A stretch of DNA of 7,783 bases, from positions 1 through 7,783 of the forward strand of contig JAHLWV010000097.1 in assembly GCA_019057735.1 (NCBI GenBank). The letters run 5' to 3'. A program made the translations under genes and the position numbers. Shown here piece by piece: positions 1 to 5,482 of the stretch. The notes beneath the pieces are model-generated. The model was not told the DNA's origin. It ran no database searches and saw only the letters and a program-made list of their open reading frames with translations. This DNA comes from Promethearchaeota archaeon (GTDB taxonomy: Archaea; Asgardarchaeota; Lokiarchaeia; Sigynarchaeales; SOKP01). The first letter of the stretch is position 1; every line of letters starts with the position of its first letter.

Positions 1-304
1 GGGCCATGAAAATAGGTTGTAGTCTCTCTTCGTTACTCATCCCTATAGCACCTCCTGTTGAAGGTTGAACGATAACATCGGGACATCTGTTTTTTATTTC
101 ATTGACACACTCTTGGAATCGTTTTATATCTTGAGTAGGCGTGCCGTCGTCTTCTCTTACGTGTAGATGAATAATACTCGCACCAGCTAAAAACGCTTTT
201 TCTGCTTCAATACCTATTTCTCTAACAGTATAGGGTACGTTCGGATTATGTTCTTTTGATACTTCAGCGCCACATATTGCAGCTGTTATAATTAATTTCT
301 CCAT
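1..304 (-). CDS. kce: BKACE-family beta-keto acid cleavage enzyme (3-keto-5-aminohexanoate cleavage type), N-terminal part
   Basis: Partial gene: it starts at ATG (302-304) and runs off the left edge after 101 residues, about a third of the usual 270-300. Seen: MEKLIITAAICGAE at the N-terminus, the zinc motif IHLHVRE with His46 and His48, and QPSTGG with Ser82. Glu14, His46, His48 and Ser82 fall at the same residue numbers I remember for the characterised Kce enzyme of lysine fermentation. The family (formerly DUF849) condenses a beta-keto acid with acetyl-CoA and splits it into acetoacetate and a new CoA ester. It is a cytosolic Zn-dependent TIM-barrel enzyme. The substrate cannot be fixed from this fragment: 3-keto-5-aminohexanoate is the best known, but dehydrocarnitine and other keto acids are used by relatives. 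An AGGATG ribosome binding site (312-317) lies six bases before the start. A class III aminotransferase upstream on the same strand fits amino-acid catabolism. The family call is firm; the gene symbol is tentative. Confidence 0.9.
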   Translation of the reverse strand, partial: MEKLIITAAICGAEVSKEHNPNVPYTVREIGIEAEKAFLAGASIIHLHVREDDGTPTQDIKRFQECVNEIKNRCPDVIVQPSTGGAIGMSNEERLQPIFMA

Positions 305-311
305 TATTAAC

Positions 312-317
312 ATCCTT
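312..317 (-). promoter_or_regulatory. Ribosome binding site of the cleavage-enzyme gene
   Basis: On the minus strand the bases read AGGATG, followed by six bases and then the ATG at 304. It is a one-mismatch match to AGGAGG and supports the chosen start, which also matches the family N-terminus. Confidence 0.5.
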
Positions 318-377
318 TGAATAAATAAAATTTCAAATTTGGTAATAACCCTATTAAAAAGGTTGTAGAATTATAAT

Positions 378-390
378 AATTTTAAATTTT
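378..390 (-). promoter_or_regulatory. Possible BRE/TATA element for the cleavage-enzyme gene
   Basis: The minus strand reads AAATTTAAAATTA about 75 bases before the start codon, immediately after the toxin-gene stop. It resembles the TATA-like elements before other genes here, but the gap is AT-rich throughout, so the match may be chance. The cleavage gene could instead be cotranscribed with the pair upstream. Confidence 0.25.
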
Positions 391-391
391 A

Positions 392-745
392 TTATGGTAT
401 ATCAGATCTTACTCTAATTTGGTTAGTTTCAATTATAATTATATTCCCCACAGTTTCTTCTAAACTATAACTTTTCAAGAATCTTTCAAATAATTCTTTC
501 ACAGCATTCTTACCCTGTTTTTTGGACCTAATTATTATTAAACCATAAAATTTATCTCTGGGGTTTAAAAAATCTGAGTTTAATGTAATCAGTATTCGTT
601 TTTCTTCAAAACATTTTTTATTTAAACTCTTATCATCTATACCTGCAATATTCTCATGAAAAACAGAATCCACTTCATGTTGTCCAATACTCTCAATTAA
701 ATTTTTTAAAATCCAAGGGACATTTTCATCTAATTTGAATTTCAC
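392..745 (-). CDS. DUF5615 PIN-like ribonuclease toxin
   Basis: A 117-residue protein matching the DUF5615 PIN-like family, the toxin partner of DUF433 proteins. Seen: the opening MKFKLDENVP with the acidic Asp6-Glu7, a QHEVDSV segment at 22-28 in the place of the usual GHDV, Asp37-Asp38, and the strand ILITLNSDF at 51-59. Then come NPRDKF and the strand GLIIIR at 68-73 with a C-terminal helix. The family usually has Asp-x-Asp-Phe where this protein has Asn56-Ser57-Asp58-Phe59, so one expected acidic residue is replaced. The start is GTG (743-745): no ATG lies near, and the DEN motif at residue 6 is where the family has it. Only four bases separate it from the antitoxin gene upstream, so the two are cotranscribed. 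Expected action is RNA cleavage restrained by the DUF433 partner; its target is unknown. Whether the Asn variant is active is open. Confidence 0.83.
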   Translation of the reverse strand: MKFKLDENVPWILKNLIESIGQHEVDSVFHENIAGIDDKSLNKKCFEEKRILITLNSDFLNPRDKFYGLIIIRSKKQGKNAVKELFERFLKSYSLEETVGNIIIIETNQIRVRSDIP

Positions 746-749
746 TTTT

Positions 750-986
750 TTATCCCTGGTCTTCGATAAATGGAAGTATCTCTTCTCTAGCTAACATTGC
801 TCCATATTGAAGTGACGCTTGAATATGCTCTATTTTCAGCGAGGGATAATTTTCTAAAATCTCATCATCTGACATTCCCTCCGCTAAACAATCTAAAATG
901 ATTGAAATAAATACTCGAGTACCTTTAATACAAGCTTTACCATGACAAATATTAGGATCAAATGTAATATAATCTTTCCATATCAT
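750..986 (-). CDS. DUF433 antitoxin-like protein
   Basis: A 78-residue DUF433 protein. Seen: the family core at residues 9-31, FDPNICHGKACIKGTRV, then ILDCLAEGMSDDEILENYP at 30-48 and an Ala-rich helix at the end. This is the small helix-turn-helix fold that acts as the VapB-like antitoxin of DUF5615 toxins and probably binds its own promoter. I place the start at ATG (984-986). An in-frame GTG nine bases upstream (995) would add three residues, but that GTG is part of the GTGA ribosome binding motif, five bases before the ATG, the same arrangement as at 5483 and 5901. The stop lies four bases before the toxin start, the usual antitoxin-first order. The gene follows the aminotransferase after about 95 AT-rich bases and probably has its own promoter. 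Confidence 0.88.
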   Translation of the reverse strand: MIWKDYITFDPNICHGKACIKGTRVFISIILDCLAEGMSDDEILENYPSLKIEHIQASLQYGAMLAREEILPFIEDQG

Positions 987-991
987 TTTAT

Positions 992-995
992 TCAC
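992..995 (-). promoter_or_regulatory. GTGA ribosome binding site deciding the DUF433 start
   Basis: The minus strand reads GTGA, five bases, then ATG. The GTG is in frame and would be taken as the start by many gene callers, but its spacing is that of a Shine-Dalgarno element. Confidence 0.6.
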
Positions 996-1056
996 TATGA
1001 TTATAGATGTGTTTAAGCTATTTATTTTTAATTTTCATTTTCAACAAATTTACCAA

Positions 1057-1068
1057 ATATATTTTAAA
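1057..1068 (-). promoter_or_regulatory. Possible TATA element for the DUF433/DUF5615 pair
   Basis: The minus strand reads TTTAAAATATAT about 70 bases upstream of the DUF433 start, in the gap after the aminotransferase. The position is similar to the elements before other genes in the window. The pair may therefore be transcribed separately from the aminotransferase. Confidence 0.35.
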
Positions 1069-1090
1069 GTTATTTTTTTAAAATTAAATT

Positions 1091-2335
1091 TTACATTAGC
1101 TTTTTACATTCTTTTAGAGATTCGCCAATCATGTTTGCTGCTTTCTCCAAATCTTCATTTGTATGCCTATAACAAATATATCCATGATGATATGGTTGTA
1201 AGAACACTTTCCGTCGAATTAAATGTCTATAAAACTCTTCTCTCAATTTTCGATAAAGATAATTAGGGTCAGAATCAAATGTTATATATGGCATCCATGG
1301 TCCTCCAGAAAATGTACATGGAACACCACTATCTTCTATTGCTTGTTTAACATTTTTACCAAATATTTCACCATTTTTACGAATAACACCTAAAACATCG
1401 TCTCTCTCCATTATTTCTATAGTTTTAAGTGCCGCTACTTGTGGCAAACTATTTGGAAAGAAGGTCGAACTTAGAAATACTTCTTCGATTAATGTATTCA
1501 TTATTTCTTCTTTACCTGCAAGAAAACTAATTGGATAACCATTTGCCATCGCTTTACCGAATGCTGCAAGATCAGGTATAACCCCCAATTCTTTTTGAGC
1601 ACCTCCAAGATTAACTCTGAAACCAGTTCGTATCTCATCATACATTAATATAGCCCCATATTTATCGGCTATTTCACGGAGCCCTTCTAGAAATCCTGGT
1701 TCAGGCATTTCTAATTCATGCCCTCCAGGATGATTAATAGGAGTAACAATAATGGCCGCCACATCATTACCATGTGTATTCATCAGTTTAGTGACGTGTT
1801 CTAAGTTATTATATTCAAACTCGTAAACATCCTCATATAGCTTTTCAGGGATTCCACCTTTACCTTCAACGCACCAAGAATGCCAACCATGGTATCCACA
1901 ACGTAATATTTTTAATCTTTTTGTATAACCCCGAGCAACGCGAATACCAATAGTAGTAGCATCAGAACCCGTTTTTACAAATACCATTTTTTCACAACAG
2001 GGTATTAAATCTTTTAATTTTTTTGCCAATCTGTTTTGTATTTGCTGGGTTAAAGACATGCAAAATCCCTTATTTTTAATTTGATCTATTACGGCATTAT
2101 CGATTTCCTCTTCCCTATGCCCTATAATAATAGGTCCATAAGCACATAACATATCAAGATATTCATTTCCATCAACATCAATAACTTTTCCTCCCTTGGC
2201 AGTTTCAAAGAAAATAGGATATTCTCCCTCTACAAAGTTATAAGGACGTCGAATTCCTAAAATAGCGCCAGGGATTAATTTCAATGCCTCTTCATATAAT
2301 CTATTTGAATTATCTAAATTTAATTGATTTACCAC
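1091..2335 (-). CDS. Class III PLP-dependent aminotransferase (glutamate-1-semialdehyde aminomutase-like)
   Basis: A complete 414-residue fold-type I PLP enzyme of the class III aminotransferase / glutamate-1-semialdehyde aminomutase group. Seen: the phosphate-binding TGSDAT (122-127), the aromatic YHGWH (148-152), YDEIRTGFR with Asp233 for the pyridine nitrogen, and FGKAMANGYP with the Schiff-base Lys261. SST at 289-291 and a C-terminal QPYHHGYICYRHT also fit. The length is normal for the group. True HemL has SGTEA rather than TGSDA, and no haem gene is near, so I read it as a paralogue acting on an amino acid or beta-amino acid; the substrate is not readable. The start is GTG (2333-2335): an in-frame TGA lies two codons upstream, the next Met is residue 62, and GGAGATGA stands three bases before the GTG. 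The BKACE gene on the same strand suggests catabolism of an amino-keto compound. Confidence 0.9.
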   Translation of the reverse strand: MVNQLNLDNSNRLYEEALKLIPGAILGIRRPYNFVEGEYPIFFETAKGGKVIDVDGNEYLDMLCAYGPIIIGHREEEIDNAVIDQIKNKGFCMSLTQQIQNRLAKKLKDLIPCCEKMVFVKTGSDATTIGIRVARGYTKRLKILRCGYHGWHSWCVEGKGGIPEKLYEDVYEFEYNNLEHVTKLMNTHGNDVAAIIVTPINHPGGHELEMPEPGFLEGLREIADKYGAILMYDEIRTGFRVNLGGAQKELGVIPDLAAFGKAMANGYPISFLAGKEEIMNTLIEEVFLSSTFFPNSLPQVAALKTIEIMERDDVLGVIRKNGEIFGKNVKQAIEDSGVPCTFSGGPWMPYITFDSDPNYLYRKLREEFYRHLIRRKVFLQPYHHGYICYRHTNEDLEKAANMIGESLKECKKLM

Positions 2336-2338
2336 GAT

Positions 2339-2346
2339 TCATCTCC
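2339..2346 (-). promoter_or_regulatory. Ribosome binding site of the aminotransferase
   Basis: The minus strand reads GGAGATGA, one mismatch from GGAGGTGA, three bases before the GTG start. It fixes this GTG as the initiation codon. Confidence 0.65.
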
Positions 2347-2390
2347 ATTTATTTCTATAATGAGAATAAGTAAGAAACATAATTTTTGAA

Positions 2391-2405
2391 TATTTTTAAA
2401 TAAAA
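2391..2405 (-). promoter_or_regulatory. Probable BRE/TATA element of the aminotransferase
   Basis: The minus strand reads TTTTATTTAAAAATA, 56-70 bases before the start. This is the distance seen for the other candidate promoters here, and it implies a leader of about 30 bases. Confidence 0.4.
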
Positions 2406-2483
2406 TTCAAAGATTACCGTGATTTTAATAATTCACAATCCATCAAGTAAAAATGCTTTTTATTTAAAATGGGGATATGAAAT

Positions 2484-2495
2484 AAATTTATATTA
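2484..2495 (+). promoter_or_regulatory. Probable TATA element of the Cys-rich miniprotein gene
   Basis: The bases read AAATTTATATTA, about 70 bases before the proposed translation start at 2564. A second AT-rich candidate, ATTTAAAATAATATA at 2515-2529, is closer. The 2336-2563 gap is a divergent promoter region shared with the aminotransferase; nothing else is evident in it. Confidence 0.4.
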
Positions 2496-2551
2496 AATAA
2501 AACAAGCTTTTTTCTATTTAAAATAATATAACAAAGTTGGTAATCATAGAA

Positions 2552-2558
2552 GAGGTGA
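2552..2558 (+). promoter_or_regulatory. GAGGTGA ribosome binding site pointing to an ATA start
   Basis: This is the strongest Shine-Dalgarno match in the window. The next five bases (2559-2563, ending in an in-frame TAA) lead to ATA at 2564, with a second ATA at 2567. The first in-frame ATG (2579) is 20 bases away, while the other genes here have 3-9. Confidence 0.7.
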
Positions 2559-2563
2559 ATTAA

Positions 2564-2737
2564 ATAATACCAAAACTAATGTGTGATATTTGCGGAAATG
2601 AAGAAGATGTGCCTAAATGCTGCGATCAGTCAATGATTGTGAAGGATGACTATATATTATGTTGTTGTGAATCGGAAGAGTGTGGTTATCGACCTATCCC
2701 AGAATGTTGTGGACAAAAAATGATTTACAAAGGATAA
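2564..2737 (+). CDS. Cys-rich miniprotein with tandem desulforedoxin-like metal-binding motifs
   Basis: A very small gene: 57 residues if started at ATA 2564, 56 from ATA 2567, 52 from ATG 2579. Numbered from the ATG it has ten cysteines at 2, 5, 14, 15, 28, 29, 30, 35, 43 and 44. The first half has C2-x2-C5-G, then PKCCDQSM (12-19). The second has CCC (28-30), C35-G and PECCGQKM (41-48). CxxCG followed by CC-x3-M is the pattern of the desulforedoxin iron centre and the desulfoferrodoxin N-terminal domain, though the spacing between the cysteine pairs is shorter (8 residues) than in desulforedoxin. The two CC-x3-M units look like an internal duplication. I infer a small metal protein holding one or two Fe or Zn sites, perhaps an electron or metal carrier; no function is shown. 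The start is uncertain: the ribosome binding site selects ATA, and translation from there adds IIPKL before Met. It is transcribed divergently from the aminotransferase and convergently with the coiled-coil gene. Confidence 0.75.
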   Translation: MIPKLMCDICGNEEDVPKCCDQSMIVKDDYILCCCESEECGYRPIPECCGQKMIYKG

Positions 2738-2741
2738 TTAA

Positions 2742-2788
2742 AAAAATATAAAAAAAATATTTTAAAAAAAGATTGGTAAAATTACCAA
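2742..2788 (-). terminator. Hairpin plus T-tract terminator of the coiled-coil gene
   Basis: A perfect inverted repeat, TTGGTAA-AA-TTACCAA in plus-strand reading (2773-2788), contains the last codon and stop of the minus-strand gene. On that strand it is followed by seven T residues (2770-2764) and further T runs of seven and six across 2757-2741. It fits a stem-loop and U-tract terminator. The plus-strand miniprotein gene has A runs instead of T runs here, so this element does not obviously stop it. Confidence 0.6.
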
Positions 2789-4362
2789 ATTAGGTCGTTA
2801 ATTACGTTTTTATCTCTATCAGCTTCTTTTTTACCAAGTACTTTTCTAATGCGTAAATCGTTGATTGATTCTTCGAGCTTATTATCCAGATTTTTCATAT
2901 CCATCAAATTACCCGTTTCACCACCTTTATCGACTAAGTCTATCATCGAATTATCTTTATTCATTAAATCCCTTAATTTATTTCTAAAGGAATCTGTTAC
3001 TTTTGTCCGTTGGATTTTCCCTTTTTTTATCAAAATAGGAAAAACGGGAGCTCTTTCTGTAGTTCTGCGCGTATTTGGATCTACAAAGTAGAAAATAAAC
3101 ATAGGTATACCTACGATCACATCTTTAGTCATAATTTCAATAGAATAAGTTTTAAAGAAGTTTTGAACGTTAGTCATTTCAACATCTTTAATTCTTTCGA
3201 TGTTATCAAGACAAGATTGCTTTTCTTGTTTGATTCTTGCAACTATGCTCTCGGCCGAAGAAAGGTCGCTGCTAAGTTCACTATGTTTTGTTTGGATTTT
3301 GTTTTCAATCTCAGATTTTTTCCTCTCAAGCTCTCTAATTTTTTGTTGTTTGGTTTTTTCTAAATCGTTTATTTCTCGTTGTACGTTCTTTCTTATTTGA
3401 GCGACTTCGGATTCATTTCTGCTAATTGTATTCCCTAGATCCTGATATTTTATGCGTAAGTCTTTAAGTGCACCTTCAACTTCAAACAAGTCGTTTTTAT
3501 TGATTGAATTTTTTAGTCTATCTACTCCATTTTTTGTTGCGCTAAGGTTGTTGTAAAGATCGCCAGTTTTATCGTTAATTTTATACTTTCCACTTTTAAC
3601 CAATTCTTCAGGCGTAGCTTCTATTTTTCGGTTTTTCTCAGCTTCTAATTCTCTAGTAACTGTTGCTAATTGCTTTTCCTCTTCGCTCGTATCGACTTTT
3701 CGGCTTCTCAATTTGTCAGCGTCTTGAGCGCCTCGCTGAATCCACTTATCACATAATTTGATTATTTTCTGACCATAATTATCGAGGTGTTTAACATCAT
3801 TTTGAGATATGAAATCAAAGACTTCTGGGATTATTTTTGCTTGGTTTATGCTTTTAGGAATAGGTCCTCCTTCTAAGAGGAAATAAGGTTCACTAAATGA
3901 ACTAATATTGTATTGATTTAAGAAAAAGTTTTTAAAATACTCAACTTCACTAGCGCTAAAAAGGGCTTCTTGAATAGCCGTACCTCTTTTATAATTTTTG
4001 GATTTCTTTAAATAATTACTATTATACGACTGCAAAGAGTTTAAGAATGATGCTGAATCTGCACCTTGAATTATATTATCTGGGCTGGGTGGCGGTTGTG
4101 AAAATTTACCAACATTTAACTTCTCTTGTTTATTTAACAGATAACTACAAACGCAAGCACGAGTGTTATTTAAAGGAACTAAACGGACGGGCCAAAAGCA
4201 AGCAGTAATTCTATTTATCTTGCCTAATTTTCTAATAGTCTTTCCATAGATGTTTATACATTCGTTTAATGCCATCGCCATTTCATCTAGTAATGTAGCT
4301 TTTGAGCGGGCAGGGATCACGGAGCCAATATCGATTAGAAAAGGAATTATTTTATCTACCAT
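2782..4362 (-). CDS. Large coiled-coil protein of unknown function
   Basis: A 526-residue protein I do not recognise. The N-terminal 200 residues look globular. They hold RITACFWPVRLVPL (51-64), Cys55, Cys70 and Cys72, a Pro-rich QPPPSP (89-94) and EGGPIPKS (164-171). A charged heptad-like region follows, about 215-250 and strongly 310-398, rich in Glu, Lys, Arg and Gln, typical of a long coiled coil. Next is a hydrophobic strand-like stretch, DVIVGIPMFIFYFVDP (414-429), then a charged C-terminal region ending in Trp. There is no signal peptide, no clear membrane helix and no Walker A motif. The ATG start (4360-4362) has a GTGA at 4372-4375, nine bases upstream and separated partly by seven A residues. 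It is monocistronic, between convergent and divergent neighbours. The layout of globular head, coiled coil and beta-rich tail suggests a scaffold or structural protein, but this is inference only. Confidence 0.82.
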   Translation of the reverse strand: MVDKIIPFLIDIGSVIPARSKATLLDEMAMALNECINIYGKTIRKLGKINRITACFWPVRLVPLNNTRACVCSYLLNKQEKLNVGKFSQPPPSPDNIIQGADSASFLNSLQSYNSNYLKKSKNYKRGTAIQEALFSASEVEYFKNFFLNQYNISSFSEPYFLLEGGPIPKSINQAKIIPEVFDFISQNDVKHLDNYGQKIIKLCDKWIQRGAQDADKLRSRKVDTSEEEKQLATVTRELEAEKNRKIEATPEELVKSGKYKINDKTGDLYNNLSATKNGVDRLKNSINKNDLFEVEGALKDLRIKYQDLGNTISRNESEVAQIRKNVQREINDLEKTKQQKIRELERKKSEIENKIQTKHSELSSDLSSAESIVARIKQEKQSCLDNIERIKDVEMTNVQNFFKTYSIEIMTKDVIVGIPMFIFYFVDPNTRRTTERAPVFPILIKKGKIQRTKVTDSFRNKLRDLMNKDNSMIDLVDKGGETGNLMDMKNLDNKLEESINDLRIRKVLGKKEADRDKNVINDLIW

Positions 4363-4421
4363 TTTTTTGAATCACATAAATTTTCTATTTTCTATATTAA
4401 ATCTAAAAATGAGTTAAGTAA

Positions 4422-4431
4422 ATAAATTTTT
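4422..4431 (-). promoter_or_regulatory. Probable BRE/TATA element of the coiled-coil gene
   Basis: The minus strand reads AAAAATTTAT, 60 bases before the start. The same AAAAATTTA core occurs before the SDR gene (4464) and the membrane-protein gene (5409) at similar distance. Confidence 0.5.
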
Positions 4432-4460
4432 GCCTCTAGATTTTCAATTTTTATCTAAGA

Positions 4461-4475
4461 ATTAAAAATTTAAAT
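4461..4475 (+). promoter_or_regulatory. Probable BRE/TATA element of the SDR gene
   Basis: The bases read ATTAAAAATTTAAAT, ending 54 bases before the ATG. Its first 12 bases are identical to 5406-5417. It lies in the 166-base divergent gap, about 30 bases from the opposing element at 4422-4431. Confidence 0.5.
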
Positions 4476-4528
4476 GATTCAACAACAAATAAATCATATA
4501 AGATATTTAATATAAAAGATGATAAGAT

Positions 4529-5341
4529 ATGGAAGGTAAATTTTTAGAAGGAAAAGGAGTTATAATTACAGGTGGTGCTTCTGGATTTGGAAAGGGTGTA
4601 GCGCATGCCTTTGCTGAACGAGGAGCAAATTTAGTTTTAGTAGATATAAATAAAGAGCTTCTAGAAGAGACATCTAAAGATATTGAAAAAAAAACTAGCC
4701 GAAAGGTAATACCAATAATATGTGATGTTTCAAAATCAGACCAAGTAGAAGCAATGGCAAAACAAGCATTTCAAGAATTAGATAATGTTTTTGTATTATT
4801 CAATAATGCAGGTGTCGGATATCCATATGGGGCTGACTTGTTAAGAACAAAAGAAAAAGATTGGGATAGAATTATAGATATAAATCTTAAGGGAGAATGG
4901 CTAGTGTCAAAATCAGTGTCAAAAAAAATGAAAAAACAAACTTTTGAACCTATAGCAGGAAAAGTCATTCATACAGCATCAATAGCGGGAATGAAAGTTG
5001 ATAATAAAACTCCAGTTTATACTATTAGTAAGGTTGGAATCATTGCTATGGTTCAGATGTTGGCTCAAAGTCTTGCTCCAAAAATTACAGTTAATTCAAT
5101 ATCTCCAGGATATCATATAACTGGTATTTATGATAATAGGGAAGATGTTATTAAAATGATAATGGATGATGGACACGTCAAAACTCCTTTAAACAGATTA
5201 GGAACAGTTGAGGATGTAGTGAATGTTCTCCTATTTTTAGCATCTAATTTATCGGATTTTATAACAGGACATAATTTCCCTATTGATGGAGGAATAACTG
5301 AAATTGGAGTTCCAGCAAATTATATCAAATCAGATGTTTAG
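4529..5341 (+). CDS. Classical short-chain dehydrogenase/reductase, NAD(H)-type
   Basis: A complete 270-residue classical SDR with a Rossmann fold. Seen: the dinucleotide motif TGGASGFG (14-21), and Asp39 in LVLVDIN at the end of the second strand, which usually marks NAD(H) over NADP(H). CDV (65-67), NNAG (92-95) and DINL with Asn119 follow. Catalytic Ser151 lies in HTASIAG, Tyr164 and Lys168 in VYTISK, then VNSISPG (188-194) and the C-terminal ITGHNFPIDGG (245-255). The full Asn-Ser-Tyr-Lys tetrad is present, so it should be active. The substrate is unknown: relatives include FabG-type reductases and sugar or alcohol dehydrogenases, and sequence alone does not choose. The ATG has a GATGAT ribosome binding site (4518-4523). 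A T10 tract after the stop and a separate promoter for the next gene suggest a monocistronic unit. It has no obvious functional link to the coiled-coil gene it diverges from. Confidence 0.92.
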   Translation: MEGKFLEGKGVIITGGASGFGKGVAHAFAERGANLVLVDINKELLEETSKDIEKKTSRKVIPIICDVSKSDQVEAMAKQAFQELDNVFVLFNNAGVGYPYGADLLRTKEKDWDRIIDINLKGEWLVSKSVSKKMKKQTFEPIAGKVIHTASIAGMKVDNKTPVYTISKVGIIAMVQMLAQSLAPKITVNSISPGYHITGIYDNREDVIKMIMDDGHVKTPLNRLGTVEDVVNVLLFLASNLSDFITGHNFPIDGGITEIGVPANYIKSDV

Positions 5342-5372
5342 AATATTTATTAAATTTCTTTCTCTTAATTGA

Positions 5373-5382
5373 TTTTTTTTTT
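5373..5382 (+). terminator. T-tract terminator after the SDR gene
   Basis: A run of ten T residues starts about 30 bases after the stop codon, preceded by the pyrimidine-rich TTTCTTTCTCTTAATT. No stable hairpin is seen. A U-tract alone is enough for termination in many archaea. Confidence 0.55.
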
Positions 5383-5405
5383 AATAGTTTCTGACATTAA
5401 ATAAG

Positions 5406-5421
5406 ATTAAAAATTTATATA
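5406..5421 (+). promoter_or_regulatory. BRE/TATA element of the membrane-protein/KDSR-like operon
   Basis: The bases read ATTAAAAATTTATATA, an A-rich BRE followed by TTTATATA, the classic archaeal box A form. It sits 62 bases before the ATG at 5483, giving a leader of about 40 bases, and it follows the T-tract terminator of the previous gene. Confidence 0.6.
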
Positions 5422-5473
5422 CTAAAGAAAATCGATAATTAATTATAATTAAAATAAAAATTAAATTTAAAAA

Positions 5474-5478
5474 GTGAT
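5474..5478 (+). promoter_or_regulatory. GTGAT ribosome binding site deciding the membrane-protein start
   Basis: GTGA, five bases, then ATG (5483). The in-frame GTG at 5474 would add MIK to the protein but is better read as the Shine-Dalgarno element. Confidence 0.65.
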
Positions 5479-5482
5479 AAAA

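Noticed and set aside
341..350. GGTAATAACC and the similar TTGGTAAT strings near 2536 and 2774 as a dispersed repeat
   Set aside because: The shared part is only six to eight bases in AT-rich DNA with differing context, too short to support a repeat family.
997..1266. Plus-strand open frame of 89 codons across the aminotransferase 3' end and the following gap
   Set aside because: It overlaps the well-supported aminotransferase on the opposite strand, has no family resemblance, and its hydrophobic start is translated AT-rich spacer.
2419..2436. GTGATTTTAATAATTCAC as an operator palindrome between the divergent genes
   Set aside because: Only the outer four bases on each side pair; the interior does not, and no second copy was found, so chance in AT-rich DNA is enough.
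2849..3400. Three overlapping plus-strand open frames opposite the coiled-coil gene
   Set aside because: They are antisense shadows of the coiled-coil region, rich in Phe, Ser and Leu as expected from the complement of Glu/Lys codons, and lack ribosome binding sites.
4685..4694. Run of nine A residues within the SDR gene as a slippage or frameshift site
   Set aside because: The frame continues correctly through all SDR motifs on both sides, so there is no evidence of a frameshift or alternative product.
4771..4968. Minus-strand open frame inside the SDR gene
   Set aside because: It lies wholly inside a gene with an intact catalytic tetrad and has no motif of its own.
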